64,000 nt of DNA from Wenjunlia vitaminophila DSM 41686 (GCF_000380165.1 NZ_KB904702.1:156159-220158); one strand, 5' to 3'. Numbered from the stretch's first letter, positions 53,661-62,576 are shown. The notes: generated by a model from the sequence alone, not told the origin. Numbers and translations: made by a program.

Positions 53661-54308
53661 ATGGCGACACGCCCCACCGGCCGGGCCCCGGCCCCACGAG
53701 CCGAAGAAGGGGACACACCCCCCTCACGCTTCGACGACCACCTCGCCGCGCAACTCCTCAACCAGCGCATCATCTTCCTCGGCACCCAGGTTGACGAGGT
53801 CTCGGCGAACCGCGTGTGCGCCCAGTTGCTGCTGCTGTCGGCGGAGGACCCGCGCACGGACATCGGCCTGTACATCAACAGCCCGGGTGGGTCGGTGACG
53901 GCCGGACTGGCCATCTACGACACCATGCGGCTGATCCCCAACGACGTCTCCACGCTCGTCATGGGGTTCGCCGCGAGCATGGGCCAGTTCCTGCTCACCG
54001 TCGGCACGCCCGGGAAGCGCTACGCGCTGCCCAACGCGCGGATCATGATGCACCAGCCGTCGGGGGGCATCGGTGGCACCGCCGCCGACATCGCGATCCA
54101 GGCGGAGAACCTGGAGTTCATCAAGAAGGCCATCGAGCAGATCACCGCGGAGCACACCGGCCAGAGCGAGGAGACCATCTCCCGCGACGGGAGCCGCGAC
54201 CGCTGGTTCACCGCGGAGCAGGCGAAGGAGTACGGCATGGTTGACCACGTCGTGGAGTCGCTCGAGGACGTCCGCCCGGCCGGGCCCCGACGCAGGATCG
54301 GACTCTGA
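53661..54308 (+). CDS. clpP: ATP-dependent Clp protease proteolytic subunit
   Basis: A 215-residue serine protease subunit that assembles into a tetradecameric chamber with ClpC/ClpX. The catalytic Ser lies in [11 protein letters not shown] and the catalytic His in [27 protein letters not shown] forms the substrate-binding loop. The ATG at 53661 has GGGAGG five bases upstream; the first ~20 residues are a variable propeptide. It is followed after 1 bp by a second clpP gene. The pair and its regulator resemble the clpP3-clpP4-popR system of Streptomyces. Confidence 0.93.
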   Translation: MATRPTGRAPAPRAEEGDTPPSRFDDHLAAQLLNQRIIFLGTQVDEVSANRVCAQLLLLSAEDPRTDIGLYINSPGGSVTAGLAIYDTMRLIPNDVSTLVMGFAASMGQFLLTVGTPGKRYALPNARIMMHQPSGGIGGTAADIAIQAENLEFIKKAIEQITAEHTGQSEETISRDGSRDRWFTAEQAKEYGMVDHVVESLEDVRPAGPRRRIGL

Positions 54309-54309
54309 C

Positions 54310-54912
54310 ATGGGCCAGTACACGATCCCCACGGTCATCGAGCGCACCCCCAACGGCGAGCGGGCGTTCGACATCTACAGCCGGCTGCTGTCCGAGCGCG
54401 TGATCTTCCTCGGCACCGAGATCGACGACGGTGTCGCCAACGTGGTCATCGCCCAGTTGCTGCACCTGGAGTCGTCGAGCCCGGAGACCGAGATCTCCCT
54501 CTACATCAACTCCCCGGGTGGCTCCTTCACCTCCTTGATGGCCATCTACGACACCATGACCTTCGTCAACGCCCCCATCTCGACGTTCTGCGTCGGGCAG
54601 GCGGCGTCCACCGCCGCGGTGCTGCTGGCGGGCGGTGACCCCGGACGGCGGTTCGTGCTGAAGCACGCGCGGGTGTTGCTCGGGCAGCCGGTGAGCGGAG
54701 GGCAACGCGGGACCGTCTCCGACCTCAGCGTCCAGGCCCACGAGATCCTCCGCATCCGCTCCCAGGTCGAGGAGGTGCTGTCCCTGCACACCCACCACGA
54801 CATCGCCACGCTCCGCGCGGACATGGACCGCGACAAGGTCTTCACCGCGGAGGAGGCGGTGGCCTACGGGCTCGCCGACGGGGTGCTCAGTCGAAGGGCC
54901 CTGCCGGTCTGA
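54310..54912 (+). CDS. clpP: Second ClpP-family subunit, catalytic His replaced by Gly
   Basis: A 200-residue ClpP homologue. The nucleophile loop [11 protein letters not shown] is intact, as is [15 protein letters not shown]. Where ClpP has a catalytic His (LIHQP), this protein has [12 protein letters not shown], so the triad is incomplete. [22 protein letters not shown] is normal. It probably forms a mixed barrel with the upstream subunit and may be structural or regulatory. It starts 1 bp after the first clpP. Streptomyces ClpP4-type proteins may share this change, so it need not be a new mutation. Confidence 0.9.
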   Translation: MGQYTIPTVIERTPNGERAFDIYSRLLSERVIFLGTEIDDGVANVVIAQLLHLESSSPETEISLYINSPGGSFTSLMAIYDTMTFVNAPISTFCVGQAASTAAVLLAGGDPGRRFVLKHARVLLGQPVSGGQRGTVSDLSVQAHEILRIRSQVEEVLSLHTHHDIATLRADMDRDKVFTAEEAVAYGLADGVLSRRALPV

Positions 54913-54970
54913 GCCGTTCCGCCCGGCCTCCGTTCCGCCCGGCCTCCGTTCCGGCTCGGGTGACGCGCCG

Positions 54971-55053
54971 GACCCCCGGGCCGGGAACCCCGCCGGGGGT
55001 CGGTGCGGGTTCCGGTCAGGACCGGGCCCGGGTCCGACAGGGCACCGGACCCG
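54971..55053. terminator. Two hairpins between convergent clpP and HTH genes
   Basis: GACCCCCGG (54971-54979) pairs with CCGGGGGTC (54993-55001), and CGGGTCCG (55029-55036) pairs with CGGACCCG (55046-55053). They lie between two converging genes and probably act as a bidirectional terminator. There is no T-tract. Confidence 0.65.
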
Positions 55054-55059
55054 CACCGG

Positions 55060-55602
55060 TCAGGCGGCGAGCCGGACCTCGCCCTGGCGACCGGCCGCCA
55101 GGGCCCCGCCGTACCGGGTGCTCAGGGCGGTGACCGAGGTGACGGCGACCGTCTCCACCACGGCCTGCTCGGCGGCGGCGTCCTGCCCAACGGCGACCGG
55201 GCGCTCGGTGGGGGCGTCACGCCGCGGGGTGTCCGGGGCGATCGGGGCCTGCGCGGGAGGCGCGACCGGGGCGGGACGGCGCCGGGCCGGGGCGGTGCGG
55301 GCGAGCTCCCGCTGGGCGAGGGCGAGCAGGTCGGCCAGCCCAAGACCCAGCGCGCGGGCGACGGCCGCGAGCACCTCCGACGAGCCCTCCTTGCGGCCGC
55401 GTTCCAACTCGGACAGGTAGGGCATCGAGATCCGCGCGGCCTCGGCGACCTCCCGGAGGGTGCGCTCCTGGCCGAGACGCCGACGACGCAGCACGTCACC
55501 GATGACGTCCCGCAACAGCGGCTCCCTGGCTCCCCGCCCCGGTGGCACGACACCCGGACGCAGCGGAACGACACGGCTCTGGTGGGGTGCGCGGCTACTC
55601 AC
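55060..55602 (-). CDS. PopR/ClgR-like XRE-family regulator of clpP
   Basis: A 180-residue regulator. An XRE-type helix-turn-helix lies at residues ~30-85 (TLREVAEAARISMPYLSELE then RGRKEGSSEVLAAVARALGL), the arrangement of ClgR/PopR. An Ala/Pro-rich middle follows. The C-terminus ends in RLAA, an ssrA-like tail like those that make PopR and ClgR ClpP substrates. GTG start with GAAGGGG upstream. It is convergent with the two clpP genes and shares the TCTGCC-CTC-RGCGAA motif with their promoter. It is therefore probably an activator that is degraded by its own target protease. Confidence 0.82.
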   Translation of the reverse strand: MSSRAPHQSRVVPLRPGVVPPGRGAREPLLRDVIGDVLRRRRLGQERTLREVAEAARISMPYLSELERGRKEGSSEVLAAVARALGLGLADLLALAQRELARTAPARRRPAPVAPPAQAPIAPDTPRRDAPTERPVAVGQDAAAEQAVVETVAVTSVTALSTRYGGALAAGRQGEVRLAA

Positions 55603-55646
55603 CCCTTCAGGGTAGAAGCGTCGTCCCCGGCGGGAAGGGGGTGGGG

Positions 55647-55661
55647 TTCTGCCCTCGGCGA
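55647..55661. promoter_or_regulatory. PopR/ClgR-type operator upstream of its own gene
   Basis: TCTGCCCTCGGCGAA lies 45 bp upstream of the HTH start codon and matches the clpP-promoter motif at 53551 in 14 of 15 bases. Read on both strands it is an imperfect TCTGCC-N3-GGC palindrome, suggesting autoregulation. Confidence 0.6.
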
Positions 55662-55790
55662 ACCCCGTTCCCCCGCCGGCGGTCCCACCCGTGGGCTGCC
55701 GGCGGTCCCGAGGTCCGACGACCCCGGACCGGACCACCGGCCGCCCAGCCACCCGCCCACACGTCAGCCCGCTCGCCCAGGGAGTAGTTG

Positions 55791-56693
55791 TCAGGCGTCC
55801 GCCCAGGTCCTGGCGTCGCGCGCCACCCGGTGGATCGCCTCGACCTCGCCGGGCGCCCACACCCCGGCGAGGGGTCCGAGCGCGGCCACCTCCCGCTCCC
55901 GGAACACCCGCACGTCGTGCAGGGACGGCACCGTGGTCAACCCGTCCACACCGACGAACGCCAGCACCGGCGTCACCGGCACCGGGAACCCGCACCCCCG
56001 GGTCAGTGCCCTCGACGCCCGTTCCGCCTCGGCGCGGCTCTTGCGCACGTACGGGTACGCCTGCCCGCCGATCTTCACCGCCTCGTCGCCGACCCACACC
56101 CGTGCCCCGGGGTGGCACTTGGTGTTGACGCAGAAGACCCCGCCGGGGCCGATCAGCAGGTGGTCGATGTCCACTTTGCGCGGCAGCGGAACCGAGTGCA
56201 GCACCCGCCAGCCGCGCGAGGTCAGGCGCTCGAGCTCGGCGCCGACCTTCCGTTCCCCGGCCAGCCCCCTGCGCCAACTGTCCGCCTCCGTCCGCCGGCG
56301 GAGCAGCCTCGCCAGCAGCGCGCGCCAGAAACCGGGCGTGACCTCGTCCACCTTCGCCCGCAGCGCCTCACCCGGCCGGTTCGCCGCGAGGTCGTCCTCC
56401 GCCCGCGGCGGCGGCCCGGCGGGCGGCCCGGGAACCGGGGTTCCAGCGGGAACCGGGGTTCCGGCCGGGACGGCCGGAGGCGGCACCGGGTCGGTCCGGG
56501 GCTCGGTCAGGTCGGGCAGGTGGGGCAGGTGGGGGGCGAGCACGTCGAGCACCGCGCCCCGGTGCTCCTCTGCGAGCAGGTGCAGTTCCCCGGACGCCCG
56601 GTCCAGCCAGGCGACCTTGCTCCCGTCGGGCAGGTTCACGTACAACCGGTCGTGCCCGTACCGCTTCCAGGCGGTGACCCGTAAGCCACTCAT
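55791..56693 (-). CDS. NERD-domain protein
   Basis: A 300-residue protein. Residues ~1-50 resemble a small N-terminal domain that ends in SGELHLLAEEHR. A Pro-rich linker with a repeated PAGTPVP unit follows. The nuclease-related NERD domain runs from about residue 145 (GLAGERKVGAELERL, then PRKVDIDHLLIGPGGVFCVN and TKCHPGARVWVG, with IGGQAYPYVRKSRAEAERA). D in VDID and the K of NTK fit the putative metal-nuclease core. The ATG at 56693 follows GGAGGTGGAGG. No partner gene is obvious and the physiological role of NERD proteins is mostly unknown. Confidence 0.82.
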   Translation of the reverse strand: MSGLRVTAWKRYGHDRLYVNLPDGSKVAWLDRASGELHLLAEEHRGAVLDVLAPHLPHLPDLTEPRTDPVPPPAVPAGTPVPAGTPVPGPPAGPPPRAEDDLAANRPGEALRAKVDEVTPGFWRALLARLLRRRTEADSWRRGLAGERKVGAELERLTSRGWRVLHSVPLPRKVDIDHLLIGPGGVFCVNTKCHPGARVWVGDEAVKIGGQAYPYVRKSRAEAERASRALTRGCGFPVPVTPVLAFVGVDGLTTVPSLHDVRVFREREVAALGPLAGVWAPGEVEAIHRVARDARTWADA

Positions 56694-56898
56694 CCTCCAC
56701 CTCCGACACCGTTCCCCTGCGCGCCGCCCCCTCGACGGGCGAATGATCATCTGAACAGCACCCCCGCGGCCGGCGCAAGGGCACCCCGGGCCAACGGGCC
56801 ACCGTTCGCTGCCCGTTCGCCGCGGGAACCCTTGATCAACAGTGGCGGAACAGAACTGCCTGTTTGCCCTGGCTCGTTGATGAGCGATACTGCGCGCC

Positions 56899-57441
56899 GT
56901 GGAGCAGCGCACAGATCCCGTCATCCGACCCATACCCGCGGCCGGCGTTGACCCGGCCCATGTCCCGGGCATCACTCCCCCACCGCCCGGCGAACCGGAG
57001 GAGGCGACCGCGGACCAGTCGGCGGACCGACCGGACGATGCGGCCGTCGAGGACGACGACCGGGACGAGCCGGAGGAGCAGGGCGAGGACGCGTCCGCGT
57101 CGGGCTCTGACCAGGGCCCGGAGCCGGAGGAGAAGCCGTCGGACGAGGCGGTGGAGGGCCCGGTCTTCAAGGTCTCCGACCGCCGCGCCTCGATCACGGC
57201 CGACCGCCGCGGCATCAGGCTCCGGCTCGACGGCGAGGAGGCCGAGTTCTCCTGGGACGAGGTCGGCGCGGTGGAGATCGACACCCCGCGGTTCGGCCGC
57301 CGGTTCTCCGTCACCGTCTACACCACCAACCGTCGCTGGTACGAGAACGACGTCGAGGCGCCCGCGAGGAAGCTCCTCAAGGAGTGGGAGAGGGAACTCG
57401 ACACCGTCCTGGACGCCTGCTTCGAGGACGGCGGCGAGTAG
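56899..57441 (+). CDS. Conserved-looking acidic protein, unknown function
   Basis: A 180-residue protein. Residues ~35-85 are a low-complexity Asp/Glu-rich segment. Residues ~90-180 form a compact domain with short beta strands (FKVSDRRASITADRRGIRLRL, FSWDEVGAVEIDT, FSVTVYTTNRRWYENDV) and a final helix, like small PH-type domains in actinobacterial proteins. GTG start. No signal peptide or membrane helix. Divergent from the NERD gene. I do not recognise the family. Confidence 0.7.
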   Translation: MEQRTDPVIRPIPAAGVDPAHVPGITPPPPGEPEEATADQSADRPDDAAVEDDDRDEPEEQGEDASASGSDQGPEPEEKPSDEAVEGPVFKVSDRRASITADRRGIRLRLDGEEAEFSWDEVGAVEIDTPRFGRRFSVTVYTTNRRWYENDVEAPARKLLKEWERELDTVLDACFEDGGE

Positions 57442-57470
57442 CGGTCCGCGGGGCGTGCTCCGTCGTCACC

Positions 57471-57723
57471 ATGTTCCGCGTGCCTCCCATCACGATCCGC
57501 ACCGCCCGTCCCGATGACCTCCCCGCCGTCGCCGAGTTGCGCCGGCGGTGGGGGGGAGGTGCACGGGGAACCCGGAACGCCCCGCGACGAGTTCGTGCGG
57601 CACCTCGTGGAGTGGGCGCGGGAGAACGCACCCTCTCACCGCTGCCTCGTCGCGGTGCCGACGTACCGCCGACGGGGATTCGCCGTGTCCGAACGTCTGC
57701 TCCAGGTGGACCTGCGGCGCTGA
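57471..57723 (+). pseudogene. Decayed GNAT acetyltransferase
   Basis: It opens with ITIRTARPDDLPAVAELRRR, a typical GNAT start. A run of seven G residues near 57550-57556 shifts the frame. In the shifted frame it continues as VHGEPGTPRDEFVRHLVEWA and ends PTYRRRGFAVSERLLQVDLR, a GNAT C-terminus. The acetyl-CoA-binding middle of about 60 residues is missing. Both a frameshift and an internal deletion are therefore visible. Confidence 0.72.
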
Positions 57724-57980
57724 ACGACGCCCGCGCGGCGGGACGACCTGGCCCGCCGCGTGGATCCGGAACGGGACCGTGGACGTCATACCTCTCGGAC
57801 GGCGCGGACGTTTCCACCCGGATCAGGCGCCCGCGTCCCGGCGCGCGGCCCGAACGGCCACGCGGTCCCGAGACCGCGAACATCGGAGTGACCGGTCTCA
57901 CATCCTGGTTGGACCAACCCACCGTCGGTCCGGCGGCGTCCGCAAGGACGGGGGCCGAAGGGGGAGGACGGAGCAAGACG

Positions 57981-58364
57981 TTGCGCGGGTTGCGGTCTGC
58001 ACGAGGAATCCTGGCGGTCGGCCTGGCCGCAGCGACGGTACTGGCTGTGCCGCCCCAGACGAGCACGGCCAAACAGCGGTGGTACTGGGCGCACTACCAG
58101 AGCGACGGTTGCCGGACGGGCATCCGGGCCAGTGTCGGCTTCGCGTCCGACGGTGACTCCTGGTACGTCAAGGACCGGTGTGCGGACGGCCACGCGGTGG
58201 CCGTCAAGACCAGCTTCGGCTGGACCAAGTACCACCGGGGTGGCTCCGGGACCCAGGCCGTGGTCAGGAGGAACTACCGCGAGGGCAGGACCTTCTCGTT
58301 CCGGGCCTGCGTGGAGTTCCGCAACGCCCTGCGCTGCGGCCCCAGGCAGACGGCCACCGCCTGA
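57981..58364 (+). CDS. Small secreted protein with four cysteines
   Basis: A 127-residue protein if the TTG at 57981 (GGAG eight bases upstream) is used. Residues 1-33 are a signal peptide with basic n-region and hydrophobic core (GILAVGLAAATVLAV). The mature part contains DGCRTG, DRCADG, RACVEF and LRCGPR, suggesting two disulfides, and repeated W/Y-K segments. It looks like a small beta-rich exported protein. Its function is unknown. It ends 22 bp from the convergent SpoIIE-type gene. Confidence 0.65.
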   Translation: MRGLRSARGILAVGLAAATVLAVPPQTSTAKQRWYWAHYQSDGCRTGIRASVGFASDGDSWYVKDRCADGHAVAVKTSFGWTKYHRGGSGTQAVVRRNYREGRTFSFRACVEFRNALRCGPRQTATA

Positions 58365-58386
58365 CGCGCCGGGACACCGGCCGTGC

Positions 58387-60807
58387 TCACCACGTCCCGG
58401 GGAGGGCCGTGGCGAACTGCTCGGCCATTCCGTTGAGGGGCTGCTCGGTCCAGATCGTCTTGCCCTTGTGGCCGTAGCGGCTCCCCCACCGGGTGGTGCA
58501 CTGCGCGACGATGAACAGCCCACGCCCTCCCTCGTCGGTTTCCCTGGCCCTGAGCAGGCGGGGTTGGGTGTTGCTCGGATCGCTGACCTCGCAGATGAGC
58601 ACCCGCTCGCGGAGCAGCCGGAGCGTCACGGGGCCGCCGGCGTACCGGATCGCGTTGGTCATCAGCTCGCTGACCACGAGTTCGGTGGTGTACGTGAGCT
58701 GCTCCAGGTCCCAGGCTCCGAGTTGCTCGGCCACCATGGCTCTGGCCCCGGCGACGGAGTCCGGCTCCGCGGCGAACTGCCAGCAGGCCACGTCCTGGGC
58801 GCTCACGACCTTCGTGCGCACCAACAGCAACGCCATGTCGTCCTGCGGCAGGGAGGGGCGGGGAGTCACCAGGACCCTGTGGGGGACCTCCTGCAGGGGC
58901 GCACCGGACCGCACCGCCTCCGCGAGCCCTTCCTGGAGGTGGCGTATCCCGTGATCGATGTCGCCGTCCACCGCCCGACTCACGCCGTCGGTGTAGAGGG
59001 CGAGCACACTGCCCGGCTCCAGGTCCACGGTGACCGGCTCGAACGGCACGCCGCCGACGCCCAGGGGCGGGCCGGGGGAGACGTCAACGAGGCAGGTCGT
59101 GCCGTCCGGACCCACGAGGACGGGCGGCGGCTGGCCCGCACTGGCGAAGGTGCACCGGCCGGTCGTCGGGTCGTACACGGCGCACAGGCAGGTCGCGCCC
59201 ATGGTGTCGCGGTGTTCCTCGGGCGCCTCCGCGGCGAGGCGCTGCACCAGGTCCTCGACGTGGGTGAGCACTTCTTCGGGCGGCAACTCCAGATCCACGT
59301 ACGCCTGGATCGCCGTACGCAGACGCCCCATGGCCGCGGTCGCCGGAAGGCCCCGGCCGATGACATCACCGATCACGAACGCCAGACGCATGGACGGCAG
59401 GGGAATCACGTCGTACCAGTCACCGCCGATACCCGCCGGGCCCGCGGCGGGTCGGTACACCGCGGCGGTCTCCGCCCCCGACGTGCTCGTCACGGCGGAG
59501 GGCAGCAGCCGCTCCTGCAGGGCGACCGCCGCCCGCTGGGCGCTGACGAAGCGGCGGGCGCTGTCGATGCCGAGCGCCGCCCGGGAGGCGATCTCACTGA
59601 GCAGGTCGGCGTCGTCCTGCTCGAAGACGTCGGACTGCTCGGTCCGGTAGGCCGTGACGGTGCCCAGGAGGAGACCGCGCGCGTACAGCGGTGCGGCAAG
59701 AAAGGAATGCGCCCCATCGGGCAGGAAGAGATCGACCAGGGACTCCGCACCACCGAGTTCCCTGACGGCGGCTGCCCGGTCGGTGATGACGGCCCGCCCT
59801 GACTCCATGTTCTGCACGACGTGCTCCTCCGGCAGGGGCTGGGGGTACGTCTCTCCCGCCTGGAGCATCCCTGCTGGCCACTCTCCCGAAGCCGACGCCG
59901 TGGCCACCCGGGCCAGGTCCCTCACCCCCCGGCCGTGCGGCGGCAGGGGTTCGTCGCCCTCCAGGACGGGTTCTGCGAGGTCCACCGACGCCAGGTCGGC
60001 CAGGTCGGGTGCGACGACGTCGGCCAGGGCCTGCGCGGTCTCGGTGATGTCGAGGGAGAACCCGATCCGTGCGGCGGCGTGCTGGAGGATGTCCCGGTGA
60101 CGGCGGACCTTCTCCCGTTCGGTGACGTCGTCGAAGACCACAGCCACCCCGCTCGGTCTCCCGCGTCCGTCCTGGAGCGGGAACGCGGACAGGGAGAAGA
60201 CCCAGGTCCGCCCCGGGAACCTCGGACTGCGCACCGGATGCAGGCTCTCGGTGATCGACACCCCGGTGTCCAGCACCCGGCGCAGCACGCCCTCGATGGC
60301 CTCCGCGTCCCGCGCGTACATGACGTCGCTGATCCTGCTGCCGACCGGCGGGGGTCTGAGACCGAACGTCTCCTCGGTGATGTTGATCCGGAGCAGCCTG
60401 AGGTCCGTGTCGAAGATGGCCAGCGCCAGGTGCCTCTGGGCGAAGAGGGCTCTCATCAGCGAAACGCCCTGCGCCTGTTCCTCCGCGCTGTCGGCGGGGG
60501 CGATCAGCACCAGGTGGGTTCCTGTGGCTCCGATGGGCACCACGTGCAGCTCGACGTCGATGGTGTCGCCCGCTCCGCGGCGCAGGCGCACCCGACCCGA
60601 CGCCGGGACGCCTTCCGGCCGCTCGGAGGGCGTCCCCTGGACGAGCTCCGAGAAGGGGCGTCCCCCAGCCTCTTCGACGGTGCCCGCCAGGAGCCGGACG
60701 GCTCCGGCGGACCAGCCGGTGACCACGCCCCTGGCGTCCACCACCAGGACGGCCGGGGAATCGAGGAGCGATTCGCGGTCGTCCGCACCGCCGGGGTTGG
60801 TGTCCAT
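58387..60807 (-). CDS. PAS-PAS-GAF-SpoIIE phosphatase-HATPase signalling protein
   Basis: An 806-residue cytoplasmic signalling protein. Two PAS-like domains (residues ~15-115 and ~125-235, with FSLSAFPLQDGRGRPSGVAV) are followed by a GAF domain (~280-420). Then comes a PP2C/SpoIIE phosphatase (~435-650; GGDWYDVIPLP, VIGDVIGRGLPAT, SVLALYTDGV) and an anti-sigma-type HATPase_c domain (~670-800; ELVVSELMTNAIRYA, DEGGRGLFIV). Such proteins dephosphorylate anti-sigma antagonists, and the ATPase domain can phosphorylate them. The ATG at 60807 follows GGGAG and gives a compact N-terminus. The regulon is not visible. Confidence 0.9.
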   Translation of the reverse strand: MDTNPGGADDRESLLDSPAVLVVDARGVVTGWSAGAVRLLAGTVEEAGGRPFSELVQGTPSERPEGVPASGRVRLRRGAGDTIDVELHVVPIGATGTHLVLIAPADSAEEQAQGVSLMRALFAQRHLALAIFDTDLRLLRINITEETFGLRPPPVGSRISDVMYARDAEAIEGVLRRVLDTGVSITESLHPVRSPRFPGRTWVFSLSAFPLQDGRGRPSGVAVVFDDVTEREKVRRHRDILQHAAARIGFSLDITETAQALADVVAPDLADLASVDLAEPVLEGDEPLPPHGRGVRDLARVATASASGEWPAGMLQAGETYPQPLPEEHVVQNMESGRAVITDRAAAVRELGGAESLVDLFLPDGAHSFLAAPLYARGLLLGTVTAYRTEQSDVFEQDDADLLSEIASRAALGIDSARRFVSAQRAAVALQERLLPSAVTSTSGAETAAVYRPAAGPAGIGGDWYDVIPLPSMRLAFVIGDVIGRGLPATAAMGRLRTAIQAYVDLELPPEEVLTHVEDLVQRLAAEAPEEHRDTMGATCLCAVYDPTTGRCTFASAGQPPPVLVGPDGTTCLVDVSPGPPLGVGGVPFEPVTVDLEPGSVLALYTDGVSRAVDGDIDHGIRHLQEGLAEAVRSGAPLQEVPHRVLVTPRPSLPQDDMALLLVRTKVVSAQDVACWQFAAEPDSVAGARAMVAEQLGAWDLEQLTYTTELVVSELMTNAIRYAGGPVTLRLLRERVLICEVSDPSNTQPRLLRARETDEGGRGLFIVAQCTTRWGSRYGHKGKTIWTEQPLNGMAEQFATALPGTW

Positions 60808-60965
60808 GCGTCGGCTCCCGTGGGCCAGGCGTCGCGCCTGTCGTTGTCCGGTCCTCCTGCTTGCGGGCCGGCGACCAGCGGGCGCTGTGTCGCCGGTCAC
60901 CTGGGTTCCCCGAACGGGGCTCGATATGTACGGGTCGGTCCGGAGCACGTGCGGCCCGACGGTGG

Positions 60966-61061
60966 GCACGGGGGTCGGGGGTCGGGAGTCCCGGAGCTCG
61001 GGGGTCGGGGCACGGGGGTCGGGGGTCGGGGCACGGGGGTCGGGGGTCCCGGGGCTCGGGT
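60966..61061. repeat. G-rich tandem repeat
   Basis: The unit GCACGGGGGTCGGGGGTC occurs three times (about 60966, 61010 and 61031) with degenerate copies between. It fills much of the gap between the beta-family gene and the phosphatase gene. The many G-runs on the plus strand could form G-quadruplexes. Confidence 0.8.
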
Positions 61062-62161
61062 CACCGCCGCCCGGTGAGCTGGTTCACCACGAACGTCAGG
61101 TGCTGGACGTGGCCCGCCCACACCCGCCCGTGGGCGTTGCCCGAGCCCTGCGGGCCCTCGCCGTGCGCGCACCGGTACATCCAGCGCTCCGCCTCACTGT
61201 CCCCGTGGTCGCCGCCGCCGCGGAAGAACGCGGCGTCCACCACCGAGCGGACCGTGGCCCTGCCGCGACGGGCGCGTTCCGCGCGGGCCACCCCGTCCAG
61301 GGGTGCCCAGGCCGTGGCGAAGTCGTCCGGCGTGGTGTACCGGACCAGGACCCGGGAGGACCTGCCGGTGTCGGCGGTGTTGGCCCTCAGCGCGTGCTCC
61401 ACCGAGTAGTCGCCGTACACCACCCTCCTCGGGTACAGGGGGCGTGCCGCGGCCACCGCCTGGTGCAGCGACCAGTCCAGTCGCGGGGTCAGCCGGACGG
61501 GCCAGGCGTCGCGGCCACCCCAGGTCAGGGGGAACGCCCCGGAGGTGAGGACCACTCTCCGCCAGGGGAACAGGGTGCCGAGCAGGTCGAGGGCGGTCAG
61601 CGCCGTTTTCTGCGCCTCCTGCGGGTCCGTGACGGGGCCCAGGTCCAGGAGGAGGTCGGTCTGGGACCCGACGAGGCACAGCCGCCGGACCATGTCGTCG
61701 AGCTCCGCCGCACGGGCCTCGTCGGGCGCCTGGTCCAGCAGGACGCGGATGCCGAGGCCGCGCTGGCCGGCGAGGGCGAGGTCGGCGATGTGGCGCTGGT
61801 GCCGAGGGTCCCGTTCCGGGCCGGTCACCAGGCGGAGTCCGCTGCGCGTCGCCACCCTCCACAGGCTGGTGGCGGCCCCCCGCTCGACCCGCTCGACGTG
61901 GGTGGCGTCCAGCCAGCCGCCGCGACCCCCCATGGCCCTGACGACGCCGTCCACGCGCTTGGTGAGCCACTCCTGCAACGCTTTCTCACTGGTCTCGGGG
62001 TCGTCCGGCGGGCACACCCCGCGGACGCGCTGGGGCCCGACGCGCGGGACCACGGTCCACAGCGGAGCGATCCGCCGACCGATCCACGGGTCCAGGTCCC
62101 GGAACGCGGAGCAGGCGGACGACGTCGTCGGCAGGACAGGTACGTAGATCGGCTCCACCAT
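61061..62161 (-). CDS. Beta family protein
   Basis: A 366-residue protein of the 'beta protein' family, named after a phage-type protein and common in bacterial accessory regions. Recognisable parts are the N-terminal YVPVLPT...AFRDLDP segment, LWTVVPR, a TIM-barrel-like run of strands (GLRLVTG, GIRVLLDQAPDEA, TDLLLDLGPV, RVVLTSGAFP), YPRRVVYGDYSVEHAL and a C-terminal HLTFVVNQL. The ATG at 62161 follows GGAGGGG. Biochemical function is unknown; members are often found near phage-related or defence genes, but none is adjacent here. Confidence 0.72.
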   Translation of the reverse strand: MVEPIYVPVLPTTSSACSAFRDLDPWIGRRIAPLWTVVPRVGPQRVRGVCPPDDPETSEKALQEWLTKRVDGVVRAMGGRGGWLDATHVERVERGAATSLWRVATRSGLRLVTGPERDPRHQRHIADLALAGQRGLGIRVLLDQAPDEARAAELDDMVRRLCLVGSQTDLLLDLGPVTDPQEAQKTALTALDLLGTLFPWRRVVLTSGAFPLTWGGRDAWPVRLTPRLDWSLHQAVAAARPLYPRRVVYGDYSVEHALRANTADTGRSSRVLVRYTTPDDFATAWAPLDGVARAERARRGRATVRSVVDAAFFRGGGDHGDSEAERWMYRCAHGEGPQGSGNAHGRVWAGHVQHLTFVVNQLTGRR

Positions 62162-62576
62162 CGCGGCTTCCCCTCCGTCCTGCCGCGTTGCCGTACCGCT
62201 CCTGGTGGCAGGGTGAGGGGGAACCCTCGACGCCGAAAAGAGCATCACTCCGGCCAGGTGGCCGTAACCAGCTCTGACCGGACGGATCGGGGTGACCAGC
62301 CCACCGGTGGACGGGGCGCCCCGCCGCCGCGTACCTCTCGGGCGTCTCGCCCACCCACGGCCCGATCACTCAGGGCGAGCGCGCGCCCGCATCCGGTGGC
62401 CGCCCCGTGATGCCTTCGCGCTCCCCGTTTGACCCATCAACTCATTGGCTACCCGAGCCCTGGTGGTCGCCGGCGCGACACGGGCAGAGCTACCCGTTGC
62501 CCGGTGACCACCGCACCACTGGGCACCGCGGTCGCGGTCCCCACCGAACAGCGACGGCGAGAGGTGGTGTCACACC
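62162..62576. other. Intergenic region between beta-family and YihY genes
   Basis: About 415 bp between divergent genes. No gene, hairpin or operator that I can support. It should hold both promoters. Confidence 0.5.

Noticed and set aside
55603..56277. N-terminal extension of the PopR/ClgR-like frame
   Set aside because: The translation is low-complexity and antisense or out of frame to the NERD gene; the GTG at 55602 has a good ribosome site.
56694..57314. N-terminal extension of the NERD-protein frame
   Set aside because: It overlaps the acidic protein gene on the other strand; the ATG at 56693 has a clear GGAGG site.
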